The position numbers were made by a program, and so were the translations under genes. A stretch of 64,000 bases of DNA from positions 124,001 through 188,000 of the forward strand of contig CAZJBS010000003.1 in the NCBI GenBank assembly GCA_964544475.1. The letters are read 5' to 3'. Of this stretch, positions 26,324 through 35,523 are shown piece by piece. This DNA is from CAZJBS01 sp964544475 (GTDB lineage: Bacteria > CLD3 > SB21). The notes beneath the pieces were generated by a model. It was given only the letters and a program-made list of their open reading frames with translations. It was not told the origin of the DNA and searched no databases. How positions within the stretch are numbered: position 1 is the first letter of the stretch; each line of letters begins with the position of its first letter.

Positions 26324-27319
26324 TCATTTCTTCTTTGATTTTTTTCCCGTCTTCTTTTTTCCCCTGGGAGTTGCCTTTTTGGCACGGGTTTTTTTCGGCG
26401 CGGATTTCTTCTTCCGGCCGGATTTGCCAAGGGCTTCGAGCATGGTCTTGCCGATATCCGCGGGGCTTTTGACCACGGTGATGCCGGCCGCTTTAAGAGC
26501 CTTCATCTTCTCGGCGGCGGTACCTTTGCCGCCGCTGATGATCGCGCCTGCATGACCCATGCGACGTCCGGGAGGCGCTGTCTGGCCCGCAATAAACGCC
26601 ACGACCGGTTTGCGGTAGTTCTTCTTAACCCATGCCGCGGCTTCCTCTTCCGCCGTACCGCCGATTTCCCCGATCATCACGATGCCGTCCGTGTCCTTGT
26701 CTTCGGCGAACAGCCGGAACGCATCCACAAACCGCGTTCCGATAACCGGATCGCCGCCGATGCCGATGCACGTCGATTGTCCGATGCCGAGTTTGGTCAG
26801 TTGATGGACGGCTTCATACGTGAGCGTTCCGGAACGGGAAATGACGCCAACGCGACCGGGCTTGTGAATGAAGGCAGGCATGATGCCGACCTTGCATTGG
26901 CCGGGGGAAATGACGCCGGGACAGTTGGGTCCGACGAGGTGGACGTCTTTGTCGCGGAGGTAGTCGTACACACGGACCATGTCGCCGGCCGGAATGCCCT
27001 CCGTGATGCAGATGATCGTCTTGATGCCGGCTTCGGCGGCTTCGATGATCGCGTCCGCCGCAAACGACGGCGGTACAAAAATTACCGACGTGTTGGCCCT
27101 GGCCGATCGGACGGCATCGGAGACGGTGTTGTACACCGGCACATCATATTTCAAACGGTCCTTGTCATTGCCTGTGTACTTCAGGCCGCCTTTGCCGGGT
27201 GTGACGCCCGCGACGACGTAAGGGCCGTATTCGGTCATCTGGCTGGTGTGAAACGTGCCCTCCTTGCCGGTGATGCCCTGCACGACCAATCGTGTCTTCT
27301 TATTGACGAGTACGCTCAT
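26324..27319 (-). CDS. sucD: Succinate-CoA ligase, ADP-forming, alpha subunit, with lysine-rich tail
   Basis: A 331-residue protein. The first 290 or so residues are a normal SucD: an N-terminal CoA-binding Rossmann fold (LVVQGITGKEGTFHTSQMTEYG), PNCPGVI, SRSGTLTYEA, and the ligase part with the phospho-histidine in GRRMGHAGAI. It catalyses succinyl-CoA to succinate with nucleotide phosphorylation in the TCA cycle. The last 32 residues (26327-26422) are an added basic, low-complexity tail of Lys, Arg, Ala, Pro, Ser, Thr and Gly with repeated KKK, which the family usually lacks. No sucC is adjacent. Confidence 0.95.
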   Translation of the reverse strand: MSVLVNKKTRLVVQGITGKEGTFHTSQMTEYGPYVVAGVTPGKGGLKYTGNDKDRLKYDVPVYNTVSDAVRSARANTSVIFVPPSFAADAIIEAAEAGIKTIICITEGIPAGDMVRVYDYLRDKDVHLVGPNCPGVISPGQCKVGIMPAFIHKPGRVGVISRSGTLTYEAVHQLTKLGIGQSTCIGIGGDPVIGTRFVDAFRLFAEDKDTDGIVMIGEIGGTAEEEAAAWVKKNYRKPVVAFIAGQTAPPGRRMGHAGAIISGGKGTAAEKMKALKAAGITVVKSPADIGKTMLEALGKSGRKKKSAPKKTRAKKATPRGKKKTGKKSKKK

Positions 27320-27347
27320 GGTGAATAAGTCCTTTCAAGTGTCGATG

Positions 27348-27860
27348 TCAGTTCGATTCGATCCGATTCAAACCCAGAATCACGATTTGCATAAAGACAT
27401 TGGTCCACAATCCCGCCACCACATCGTCCATCATGATACCCCACCCTCCGGGAAGCCGTTGCATGCGGTCGCTCCCCAGCCATTTCGTCACATCCATGAT
27501 GCGAAAAACCACGAATGCCGCAAGCGCCCATGTCCAGGACATCGGCAGCCACAGGAGCGACAATCCCATGCCGACCACTTCATCAATGACGACACAGGAA
27601 GGATCGTGGCCGTAAGCCGCTTCCGCCAGGCCCGAGGCCCAGACGCCGGCGAAAAAAACCGCGGTAAGTATAAGAAAAAATACCGTGTGAATCAACACGG
27701 AAGGCTCGGCGGGAAACACCAGCAGGTAGACGACAACGGCGATCAGGCTGCCGATGGTACCCGGGGCTTTGGGGAAAAACCCCGCTCCGCCGACGGTGGC
27801 GATCATATGCGGGAGACGCGGCATGAGATGAGGGTCAGGAGTCTTTGACGGACATGGCAT
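27348..27860 (-). CDS. pgpA: Phosphatidylglycerophosphatase A
   Basis: A 170-residue membrane phosphatase of the PgpA family. It dephosphorylates phosphatidylglycerol phosphate, the step after PgsA. The signature GGAGFFPKAPGTIGSLIA lies near the N-terminus, and DPSCVVIDEVVGMGLSLLWLP carries conserved acidic residues. About four hydrophobic segments are present. The start is uncertain: ATG 27860 overlaps pgsA by 26 bases and has a weak ribosome site; ATG 27824 would avoid the overlap. The pgsA-pgpA order makes one phospholipid unit. Confidence 0.9.
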   Translation of the reverse strand: MPCPSKTPDPHLMPRLPHMIATVGGAGFFPKAPGTIGSLIAVVVYLLVFPAEPSVLIHTVFFLILTAVFFAGVWASGLAEAAYGHDPSCVVIDEVVGMGLSLLWLPMSWTWALAAFVVFRIMDVTKWLGSDRMQRLPGGWGIMMDDVVAGLWTNVFMQIVILGLNRIESN

Positions 27861-28452
27861 CAACCAGCGACCGCAGGGTATTTCGGTTCTGATAGAGATA
27901 GAAGACCCCGGAATAGGCCGTCAGCAACGTCACCAGCAACATGCCCGAGTAGATCAGGTGCCAGTCCAGGATGGCCGTCAGTCCGGAGCGGACATATTCG
28001 TGAGGAGTCGCCTCCTGTTGCATCATGGACTGCAAGGTGACAAAACTCAGAATGATCAGGATCATGACCATCTGGGAAGCGGTCTTGGCTTTGGCAAGAA
28101 TGTTGGTTACCATCGGCTTTCCGCGGCGCATCGCATACGATCGAATGTAGGTGACCATCACGTCGCGCGACACGATCACGACAACCATCCAGAGTTGCAC
28201 GAGCCCGAGATAGGCAAAGGAAAAAAACGCGGCCAGCACGAGGATCTTGTCGGCGAGCGGGTCCAGGAATGTGCCCCAATCCGAATCGTATTTGTATTTG
28301 CGCGCCAGGAATCCGTCATACCAATCGGTCAGACCGGCCACCACAAAAATCATGATCGCATACGTTTGCCACGAAGGATGCATGAGACAAAACACAAAAA
28401 ACGGCGTCAGAAAAATGCGAAATACGGTGAGGATGTTGGGCAGGAACCTCAT
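27835..28452 (-). CDS. pgsA: CDP-diacylglycerol-glycerol-3-phosphate 3-phosphatidyltransferase
   Basis: A 205-residue inner-membrane enzyme making phosphatidylglycerol phosphate. The N-terminus LPNILTVFRIFLTPFFVF is typical. The CDP-alcohol phosphotransferase motif is present in full: DWYDGFLARKYKYDSDWGTFLDPLADK, with the four metal-binding aspartates. Several membrane helices follow. The gene overlaps pgpA downstream and is divergent from the lipoate ligase gene, with about 108 bases between the starts for both promoters. Confidence 0.94.
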   Translation of the reverse strand: MRFLPNILTVFRIFLTPFFVFCLMHPSWQTYAIMIFVVAGLTDWYDGFLARKYKYDSDWGTFLDPLADKILVLAAFFSFAYLGLVQLWMVVVIVSRDVMVTYIRSYAMRRGKPMVTNILAKAKTASQMVMILIILSFVTLQSMMQQEATPHEYVRSGLTAILDWHLIYSGMLLVTLLTAYSGVFYLYQNRNTLRSLVDAMSVKDS

Positions 28453-28560
28453 ACTACGAACTGAAACCTTGTATCAAACCGACCCTTGTTCTATATTGTG
28501 CGCGCCAGCAATGTAGGCGATTGGAATCTGCGTTTCAAGGCTTTTCTTGGGAGTCGCGGG

Positions 28561-29325
28561 ATGATTAGGCGTTGGATGCTTGTGGATACGGGGTTTGGAA
28601 CGGGCGCTTTCAACATGGCGTTTGATGAGCAGCTGACGGCGGCGGTTGCCGCCGGCGAGCGGCCCACGACATTACGGTTTTTTCAATGGCGTCCGTTCTG
28701 CATTTCCCTGGGCCGGCATCAACGTCTGGACGATGTCAACGCGGACCGGTGCCGGCAGGAAGGCATCGACGTCGTTTACCGGCCGACCGGTGGTCGCGCC
28801 ATTCTCCACGCCGAAGAGCTGACGTACAGCGTGGCTTTCCGGGATGATATCGAGGGCAGCGTCGAAGAGACTTACTATCGCATCAGCACGGCATTGGCGT
28901 TGGGTTTGCAATCCCTGGGCGTACCGGCCGAACTTTCCGGCGACCGGCCCGACCTGAAGAGCTGGTACCTACAACCGTCTTCCGCATCGTGTTTTGCAAG
29001 CTCGGTGCGGCATGAGGTCCAGGTGGCCGGCAGAAAAATCATCGGCAGCGCCCAAAAACGTTATTCCGGCGCCACGCTGCAGCACGGTTCGATTCTGATC
29101 GGCCCGCATCACCGCCGTTTGCCGGAATTCCTGCGACTCGACGAAAACCGGCAACGTGAATTGCAGCGCCTCATGACGGAGAAAACAACAGAACTGGACG
29201 CCTGGGTGCCCGCGGACGTCAACGCTTTGAAACGGGCCATGACGGAAGCCTTCGAGGAAGTCTTTCACATCACGTTTGAAAAAGACGAATGGCGGGCGGA
29301 AGCCGGCGTGCGCGTCCATGAATGA
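28561..29325 (+). CDS. Lipoate-protein ligase family (BPL/LplA/LipB fold)
   Basis: A 254-residue protein starting at ATG 28561 behind GGGAG; the frame extends 25 codons further up without a ribosome site. The motifs are FFQWRPFCISLGRHQ, then YRPTGGRAILHAEELTYS (the lipoyl-AMP binding loop), and VAGRKIIGSAQKRYSG with the catalytic Lys region. This set fits LplA-like ligases or octanoyltransferases of the LipM type, which attach lipoyl groups to E2 and GcvH proteins. Which of the two reactions it performs cannot be told. Its end overlaps rnhA by eight bases. Confidence 0.85.
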   Translation: MIRRWMLVDTGFGTGAFNMAFDEQLTAAVAAGERPTTLRFFQWRPFCISLGRHQRLDDVNADRCRQEGIDVVYRPTGGRAILHAEELTYSVAFRDDIEGSVEETYYRISTALALGLQSLGVPAELSGDRPDLKSWYLQPSSASCFASSVRHEVQVAGRKIIGSAQKRYSGATLQHGSILIGPHHRRLPEFLRLDENRQRELQRLMTEKTTELDAWVPADVNALKRAMTEAFEEVFHITFEKDEWRAEAGVRVHE

Positions 29326-29758
29326 AGTCACCATCTATACGGACGGCGCCTGCAAAGGCAATCCGGGCGCCGGAGCGTGGGCGGCCATTACCATTGAACG
29401 TCACGACGGCCGGATCGTCGAAAAGGAATGGTCCGGCGGAGAACCGCGCACAACGAATAATCGCATGGAACTGACCGCCGTGGTGATGGGTCTTCGATCC
29501 ATCGACGAGCCATCGCAGGTGACGTTGTTCTCGGACAGCGCATACATTGTGAATGCCTTCCGCGAGCGGTGGGTGGATCATTGGCAGCGCAACGGATGGC
29601 GCACGGCCGCCAAAACACCCGTCAAAAACAGGGATTTGTGGGAAGAAATCATCCGCCTTTGCCGCTTTCACCGGGTGCGTTTCGAAAAGGTGAAGGGCCA
29701 CGCCGGCGACCATTACAACGAACGCGCCGACCGCCTTGCCAATGCCATCCTCGAATGA
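29318..29758 (+). CDS. rnhA: Ribonuclease HI
   Basis: A 146-residue RNase HI, which cuts the RNA strand of RNA-DNA hybrids. The four catalytic acids are visible: D in YTDGACKGNPG, E in NNRMELTAV, D in FSDSAYIV, and D in NERADRLAN. KGHAGDHYNE carries the conserved histidine loop. The start at 29318 overlaps the ligase stop; a longer frame from 29276 adds non-homologous residues. It is coupled by ATGA to the acyltransferase gene. Confidence 0.95.
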   Translation: MNEVTIYTDGACKGNPGAGAWAAITIERHDGRIVEKEWSGGEPRTTNNRMELTAVVMGLRSIDEPSQVTLFSDSAYIVNAFRERWVDHWQRNGWRTAAKTPVKNRDLWEEIIRLCRFHRVRFEKVKGHAGDHYNERADRLANAILE

Positions 29759-30603
29759 ACGTATGCGGCATGCTTATCCTTGAATACGCCGTCCTGCGCC
29801 TGCTGCGGTTGGCGCTTCTCGCTCTGCCCGTTCGCGTGGTGTCGGACATCGGCGCCGGGCTTGGTTGTATCGCCGAACGCATCGGGATCCGCCGCCGTGT
29901 TGCCATCGACAACGTTCTGCAGTCCGATCTCGGTTTGTCCCCGGCACAGGCCAAAAGGCTGATCAGGCGTTGTTACCGCCATATGGGCCGGACACTTACG
30001 GAATTGTTGGTCCTGGACCGCATGCCGCCGGCCTGGGCTACCCTGACCATCGATCCCGGTTTTCATCGCCTCGCCGGCCGCGGGGCGGTCGTCGTCGCCG
30101 CCCACCTCGGCAATTGGGAATTTCTTGCCAAAGTCCTCATAGCCAGCGGTGTTCGTCTGGCCGTCGTGGTGCATCGCCAGGCGAATCCACATGTGGATCG
30201 CCTCATCAATACGATCCGGCGCCGAGCCGGTTTTGTCATCGTGCACGATGACGATGTGCCGTCCATGGTCCGCTGTTTGTCCGATGGGATGACCTTGGGA
30301 CTCGTGGCCGACCAGGACTTCGGAGATAACAGCGTACCGTGTGTCTTGCTCGGGAGGGCGTGCCTGGCGCCGCGCGGTCCCGAGTTTTTTTCCAGCCGAT
30401 GGCATATTCCCGTTTTCACGGCCCATGGCGTCAGGGTCGACCGGTACCGACACGCCTTTCGTCTCGAAGCCCTCGATACAGCGGAACTTTCCGATGGTGA
30501 CGGCGCGATCACCCGACAATACACCCGTACGATGGAAACCTGGGTGCGGCAAACGCCCGATCAGTGGTTCTGGCAGCATCGCCGATGGAAAAATCCTGCT
30601 TGA
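29755..30603 (+). CDS. LpxL/HtrB-family lysophospholipid or lipid A acyltransferase
   Basis: A 282-residue protein starting at ATG 29755, which overlaps the rnhA stop. An N-terminal hydrophobic segment is followed by the acyltransferase motif AAHLGNWEF (catalytic His with the acidic partner four residues on). LVADQDFGDNSVPCVLLGR is the second conserved block, and PDQWFWQHRRWK the C-terminal signature. Such enzymes add secondary acyl chains to lipid A in the inner membrane; the presence of LpxB in this window agrees. A role on another lipid cannot be excluded. Confidence 0.88.
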   Translation: MNVCGMLILEYAVLRLLRLALLALPVRVVSDIGAGLGCIAERIGIRRRVAIDNVLQSDLGLSPAQAKRLIRRCYRHMGRTLTELLVLDRMPPAWATLTIDPGFHRLAGRGAVVVAAHLGNWEFLAKVLIASGVRLAVVVHRQANPHVDRLINTIRRRAGFVIVHDDDVPSMVRCLSDGMTLGLVADQDFGDNSVPCVLLGRACLAPRGPEFFSSRWHIPVFTAHGVRVDRYRHAFRLEALDTAELSDGDGAITRQYTRTMETWVRQTPDQWFWQHRRWKNPA

Positions 30604-30663
30604 TTTACATAGCCCGTTTGGCTACACTGACGAAGGTATTTTGGACACACTCTTCACCCATCC

Positions 30664-31959
30664 ATGACACTCAAGAGACTATCCAACCACTCCAATGGGG
30701 ACGACGACACTACGACCGGCAAGAAACCGGAAATTCTCGTCGTTGATGACGAAGAAAATGTCCTGCGCGCGCTGAAACGGATTCTCGCCGACGACTATAT
30801 CGTGCATCTCGCCCAAAGCGGCAAGGAAGCGCTTCAGGTCATGCAGGCCAATAGCGGGATCACGCTTATTCTTTCCGACCAGCGCATGCCCGTCATGTCC
30901 GGCACCGAATTCCTCAACCAGTCCATTTCCATCAAGCCCGATGCCATCCGGATTATTCTGACCGGATACACGGACGTCAAAGATCTTATCGAATCGATCA
31001 ATTCCGGCCGGGTTTTCCAATATCTGACCAAACCGTTCGAACCCGACGATCTCAAGATCATCGTGCGCCGGGGTCTGGAATTCTACAACAAGAACAAGCA
31101 ACTTGAACTGGCGCACGCCGAATTGCAGCAGGCGTATGACAATCTCAAGAACGCGCAAGATCAGTTAATCCGTTCGGAGAAAATGTCGATGCTCGGCAAG
31201 CTGATGGGCAGCATCGCGCATGAGATCAGAAACCCGATCACCAATATCAACAATTCGACCAAGCTTCTTTCATTCGAATGGAACAATCTGAAGGATTTGC
31301 TGACCAAAGCCGACCAGGTCGTGAAAGGCAAAGGCGAGCTTGATGCCTTTCGTCGAATGGCCCAGGACGCAGACATTCCTTCCCTGTTGAATGAATTCGA
31401 AGCCGCGGTCGGCGTCATCCACCATTCCTGCGATCTGGTGACCGAAATTATTGAAGATCTTCGCGGTTTCTCTCGACTCGATGATGCCGAATTTATCCAG
31501 ACCGATTTGAACCTGCAGGTCGATCGCGCGCTCAACCTGTTGAAATCGAAGTTCAAGCATCAGGTGGAATTCATCAAGGAGTACGGTGAAGTGCCGCGCA
31601 TTTTTGGCCTGCCGGGCCCGATTTCACAGGTGATGATCAATATTATCAATAACGCGGCGCAGGCCGTTCAGCCGGAAGGCAAGGTCTGGATCAAGACGAA
31701 GAGAGACAGCGACAACGTTATTGTGGAGGTTCGCGACAATGGCAAAGGCATTTCGTCCGCGCACCTTGGACGCATTTTCGAACCGGGATTCACTACCAAG
31801 GACGAAGACGACGGCACGGGCCTCGGACTGACCATTTCATCGGAAATTGTGAAACGCCATCACGGCAAATTCGAAGTGGAGAGCGAGGAAGGACAAGGCA
31901 GCACGTTTCGCATCTTTTTTCCAATCCGCCAACCGGCCGCCACGTCCGGCAAAACTTGA
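30664..31959 (+). CDS. Receiver-histidine kinase fusion
   Basis: A 431-residue soluble protein with the order REC, coiled coil, HisKA, HATPase. The receiver has VVDDEE, phospho-acceptor Asp72 in LSDQRMPVMSG and Lys in YLTKPF. A coiled coil (KQLELAHAELQQAYDNLKNAQDQL) leads to the H-box with His186 (GSIAHEIRNPITNIN). The ATPase has INIINNAAQAV, RDNGKGI and GTGLGLTISSEIV. No membrane helix is seen, so it probably receives phosphate or signals from another kinase and passes them on. The hybrid kinase at 10 kb and the lone receiver at 60 kb are possible partners. Confidence 0.92.
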   Translation: MTLKRLSNHSNGDDDTTTGKKPEILVVDDEENVLRALKRILADDYIVHLAQSGKEALQVMQANSGITLILSDQRMPVMSGTEFLNQSISIKPDAIRIILTGYTDVKDLIESINSGRVFQYLTKPFEPDDLKIIVRRGLEFYNKNKQLELAHAELQQAYDNLKNAQDQLIRSEKMSMLGKLMGSIAHEIRNPITNINNSTKLLSFEWNNLKDLLTKADQVVKGKGELDAFRRMAQDADIPSLLNEFEAAVGVIHHSCDLVTEIIEDLRGFSRLDDAEFIQTDLNLQVDRALNLLKSKFKHQVEFIKEYGEVPRIFGLPGPISQVMINIINNAAQAVQPEGKVWIKTKRDSDNVIVEVRDNGKGISSAHLGRIFEPGFTTKDEDDGTGLGLTISSEIVKRHHGKFEVESEEGQGSTFRIFFPIRQPAATSGKT

Positions 31960-32021
31960 GACCACCTGCCCGCGCTGGTAAATGAGTTCCCTCATGGAAA
32001 GGAAAACATGTGGATGATGGG

Positions 32022-32104
32022 TGCCGAAGAGGGGAGTTGAACCCCTACGCCCTTTCGAGCACTAGTACCTGAAACTAGCGTGTCTGCCATTTCACCACTT
32101 CGGC
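32022..32104 (-). tRNA. tRNA-Leu (anticodon CAG)
   Basis: On the minus strand the acceptor GCCGAAG pairs with CTTCGGC, and the T-arm AGGGGTTCAACTCCCCT is clear. The anticodon stem CTAGT-ACTAG surrounds TTCAGGT, giving CAG for Leu. A long variable arm confirms class II. The discriminator is A, and CCA is not encoded exactly (ACCCA follows). Confidence 0.95.
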
Positions 32105-32182
32105 GAAAAACAAAAGCGTGGCTAGTATACACAAAAAAAACATGCCCTGCAATATCGAAATGACAATGGGAGCAAACCCGAC

Positions 32183-33967
32183 ATGACAAAAATGATTTGG
32201 TTCCTTGCAGGCCTCGCGCTGGCCGGCTGTCAGACCATTCGAAATCCCTGGTCGAATCCGGATATCACCAGGGAAGAGATCCGGTATCACATCGGCATTC
32301 TGGCGTCCGATTCGCTTGAAGGCCGCCTGCCCGGTACCCCGGGGATAGAAATGGCCGCCGACTATATTCGGAAGGAATTCATGAGCTATGGCCTGAAACC
32401 CAGGGGCGATCGTGGTTCGTACGATCAGGCGTTCGACATCGTGGCCGGGCTGACGGCCGACGAGACCAACTCGTTGAAAAGCGGAGAATTGAGTTTTGCG
32501 CTCAAGGAGGATTTCCTTCCGCTGAATTGTTCAGCGGATACATCGGTTTCGGCCGGTGTGGTCTTTGCCGGCTACGGTATCACCGCGCAGGAGTTGAATT
32601 ATGATGACTATGCGGGGCTCGATGCCAAAGGCAAAATCGTCGTGATGCTCCGGTACTCACCGGATGGTGACACGCCGCATTCTGGTTTTTACCGCCACGC
32701 CTCCGTTCGCCGCAAAGTGGCCCTCGCTGCCGAGCATGGCGCCATTGGCGTATTGATCGTCACGGGACCCGGCGACGGTGAGGATGAACTCATATCATTG
32801 CAGTACGACAACACGGTAAGCGACTACGGTTTGCCGGCGATGACCATATCGCGGAAGACGGCCCTGGCCATTCTGGGCTGGAAGGATGATCAATTGGCCG
32901 CCAGACAAGACGGGATCAACAGGTCCAAGAAGCCCGCATCCACCGCCACGACGGCCGTCGTGGATATGGTTGCGAAGGTCACCGTCGTAAGAAAAACGGC
33001 ATGGAACATCATCGGATTTCTGGAGGGTTCGGACCGTACGCTCCGCGACGAAGTCATCGTGCTGGGTGCGCACTATGATCATCTGGGCATGGGAGGTTCC
33101 AATTCGATGTACCGTGGCGCGCCGGCCATTCACAATGGGGCGGACGACAACGCCTCAGGCACGTCCGCGCTGCTGGAGCTGGCCCAACGCCTCGCGGCCC
33201 TCCGGGATTCTCTGAAACGCAGTTACCTGTTCATCGCCTTTTCAGCCGAAGAAATGGGCACGTTGGGTTCGAAATATTTCATGGAGCATCCGACCGTCGA
33301 TTCGGCGCGGCTGATCACGATGTTCAATTTTGACATGGTCGGGCGCCTGCGCGACGGCAAGCTTGTCATTCACGGTACGGGCACCTCACCGCATTTCGAA
33401 TCGTATCTCAAGGACGCCAACGCCCCTTACAATCTCAATCTTTCTCTCCTGAAAGACGGCAATGGTCCGAGTGACTTTGCGGAATTCTACCGGAAAAACA
33501 TCCCGGTCATCGCCTTTTTTACCGACGTCCACGAGGACTATCACAAGCCGTCGGATGACGCTGAGCGGATCAATGTGGAAGGCGAAGAACAAATCACCCG
33601 AATGGCTTTGGATGTGATCCGACGTCTCGACGGGGATAGTGTCCGTCCTGAATTCACAAGAGTGAAGGGCGATTCCACGCGGGCGATGGGCGGGTTTCGG
33701 GCGACACTGGGCATCGTGCCGGGGTATGCGTCGAGCGAAGAGGGACTCCAAGTGGATGATGTCAACCCGGGTCAGGCTGGCGACAAAGCCGGCATCAAAA
33801 AGGGCGATGTGATCATCAAATTCGGACCAAGGACGATCAAGAACGTTTACGACTACACGTACGCTCTCGGGGATTTCAAACCCGGCGATGAAGTGGAAGT
33901 CGTGGTCAGAAGGGAAGGCAGGGAAGTCACGTTGAAAGCGGTCCTTCAAAGGTCCCGGCGACCCTGA
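32183..33967 (+). CDS. M28-family zinc aminopeptidase lipoprotein with PA and PDZ domains
   Basis: A 594-residue envelope protein. The signal ends LAGC (Cys16), so it is lipid-anchored. A PA-like insert (about residues 110-230, GVVFAGYGITAQELNYDDYAG) precedes the catalytic fold. Zinc ligands appear as GAHYDHLG, GADDNASGTSALLELA (bridging Asp) and FSAEEMGTLGS (catalytic Glu), with MFNFDMVGR and HEDYHKPSDD downstream. A PDZ domain ends the protein (GLQVDDVNPGQAGDKAGIKKGDVI). M28 enzymes of this type remove N-terminal residues from peptides. It is the first of a plus-strand run reaching ccmC. Confidence 0.93.
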   Translation: MTKMIWFLAGLALAGCQTIRNPWSNPDITREEIRYHIGILASDSLEGRLPGTPGIEMAADYIRKEFMSYGLKPRGDRGSYDQAFDIVAGLTADETNSLKSGELSFALKEDFLPLNCSADTSVSAGVVFAGYGITAQELNYDDYAGLDAKGKIVVMLRYSPDGDTPHSGFYRHASVRRKVALAAEHGAIGVLIVTGPGDGEDELISLQYDNTVSDYGLPAMTISRKTALAILGWKDDQLAARQDGINRSKKPASTATTAVVDMVAKVTVVRKTAWNIIGFLEGSDRTLRDEVIVLGAHYDHLGMGGSNSMYRGAPAIHNGADDNASGTSALLELAQRLAALRDSLKRSYLFIAFSAEEMGTLGSKYFMEHPTVDSARLITMFNFDMVGRLRDGKLVIHGTGTSPHFESYLKDANAPYNLNLSLLKDGNGPSDFAEFYRKNIPVIAFFTDVHEDYHKPSDDAERINVEGEEQITRMALDVIRRLDGDSVRPEFTRVKGDSTRAMGGFRATLGIVPGYASSEEGLQVDDVNPGQAGDKAGIKKGDVIIKFGPRTIKNVYDYTYALGDFKPGDEVEVVVRREGREVTLKAVLQRSRRP

Positions 33968-34008
33968 GGCTTTCAAAGGAACGAATCTCGGAATAAGTCA
34001 GCCAATTT

Positions 34009-35523
34009 ATGGTGAACAAGGCGAAAGCAAATACTCTGGAAACCGGAGTGCAAAACGACGATACCCGCCTGGATTTTGCACAGGGCGGGATCCGGGATGA
34101 GCGAAGCTTAACCGGATTTCTGGACGATGTGGACGACCGCGTGGAAGACCTGGCCGTGGCATACAAGGAGGCGTTGTGGCGGGCCTACACGGGCGAGGAG
34201 AACGCCGACTTTGGCCCGTTGGAAGAAAAATTGATGGCGATCACGACCAGTCAGGCGCTGCTGGATTTCGTCAAACATTGGCAGCCTTTGACGACCGACG
34301 AAACCAACCGGCGCCGGTTGACCGTGTGGCGGCACGAGCTCGAAAAGACGCAGATCGATCTTGATCCGGAAATTCAAGCGGCCTATAAAGCTTATGTGGA
34401 GTTCTCCGGCCGTTTCCGCTATGATACGCCATCGGGTCCGCTTACGTTGGACGAACTCAACGGACGGTTGACGACGGAAGGCGATGCGGCCCTGCGGATG
34501 ACCTTTCAGCGAGGCCTGACGACGTTTTCAAACGAAGCGTCGGGAGCCTTCCTGACTTTGTGCCGGACTCGTAATGAGGCCGCAGCCCGCCTGGGCTATG
34601 CCAGCTACGCGCAGTTGGTCTTTGCCTATCTGGATGTGGATTGGAACGCGGCGAAGAAGTGGTTTGACGAATATCTTACCGGCACAGGGCAGGTGTTTGG
34701 CAGGCTTCGGGACGAGGCCACCGCGCGATGGCGCCTGACCGGCTGGAATCCCTCCGATCTGCCGTTCGTTTCGGCGAATCTTTTCGATCCGGCGTGGGAT
34801 GCCGATTTGCATTTCGAACACGCGGCGGAAGAGCTCCTGAGAAAACTCACCGCGATGGGGGCGGATTGGACCGCCATATCGACGCGTGAAGCGCCGCCGG
34901 GCCTGCCGTGTCTCACGATTCCTATATGTATCCCGGCCGACATTCGGATGATGATTTCTCGCGGCGATGGGTTCCGCCATGCGTCCGTGATGGCCAGAGA
35001 ATACGGACGGGCGTTGTATTACGCAGGCGTCGACCAGCGTTGTTATTCCCTGAGGGGAGTCAATGAGATTCTCCTGGAAGCCGGCGCATCGGTGCTGTCG
35101 TCATTGCCGTGTGAAGCCGGATTCTGGGGCGCCGACCACAACGAAAAGGCAGCTGTTTTCAGGCGCTTTGTGGAGGACCAAAACGTGCTGGAAACCCGGA
35201 TATACATGGCCCTTGCCGAATTTGAAACGCGGATGTACACGGAAACGGCCGAACCGGATGCCGTGTGGCAGGAAGCGATGGCCCGGTCCCTGGCATTCGA
35301 TCATGTGGATTCCGACTGGGCGGCGCAGAATGTTTTCATCGCGAGGCCCTTCTATGCCTTGCAGATGGCTTTGTCCCGGCTGGTGGAAATGAGAGTTCGG
35401 GCCGCGCTGCGTGCCGTGCCCGAATCCGGCATATTGAAATACCTGACTGATCACATCTTCCGACACGGCAACGAAATACCCTGGCGCCTGGTGGTGGCCG
35501 GATTGAACGGGAGGCACGTATGA
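34009..35523 (+). CDS. M2/M3-like gluzincin homologue lacking the HEXXH histidines
   Basis: A 504-residue, largely helical soluble protein resembling M3 oligopeptidases or M2 ACE-like peptidases in its overall pattern, including ARLGYASYAQLVFAYLDVDW. Where HEXXH should be, the sequence reads AREYGRALYYAG, with REYGR at residues 330-334. Both zinc histidines are replaced by Arg, while the Glu and the following ALYY remain. The downstream Glu region (GVNEILLEAGAS, Glu353 and Glu357) is present. It is probably not a zinc peptidase and may bind peptides or serve another role. It has no signal peptide and is coupled to lgt by ATGA. Confidence 0.75.
   Translation: MVNKAKANTLETGVQNDDTRLDFAQGGIRDERSLTGFLDDVDDRVEDLAVAYKEALWRAYTGEENADFGPLEEKLMAITTSQALLDFVKHWQPLTTDETNRRRLTVWRHELEKTQIDLDPEIQAAYKAYVEFSGRFRYDTPSGPLTLDELNGRLTTEGDAALRMTFQRGLTTFSNEASGAFLTLCRTRNEAAARLGYASYAQLVFAYLDVDWNAAKKWFDEYLTGTGQVFGRLRDEATARWRLTGWNPSDLPFVSANLFDPAWDADLHFEHAAEELLRKLTAMGADWTAISTREAPPGLPCLTIPICIPADIRMMISRGDGFRHASVMAREYGRALYYAGVDQRCYSLRGVNEILLEAGASVLSSLPCEAGFWGADHNEKAAVFRRFVEDQNVLETRIYMALAEFETRMYTETAEPDAVWQEAMARSLAFDHVDSDWAAQNVFIARPFYALQMALSRLVEMRVRAALRAVPESGILKYLTDHIFRHGNEIPWRLVVAGLNGRHV

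Noticed and set aside
26552..27328. 258-residue plus-strand open frame opposite sucD
   Set aside because: Shadow of the highly conserved SucD coding sequence.
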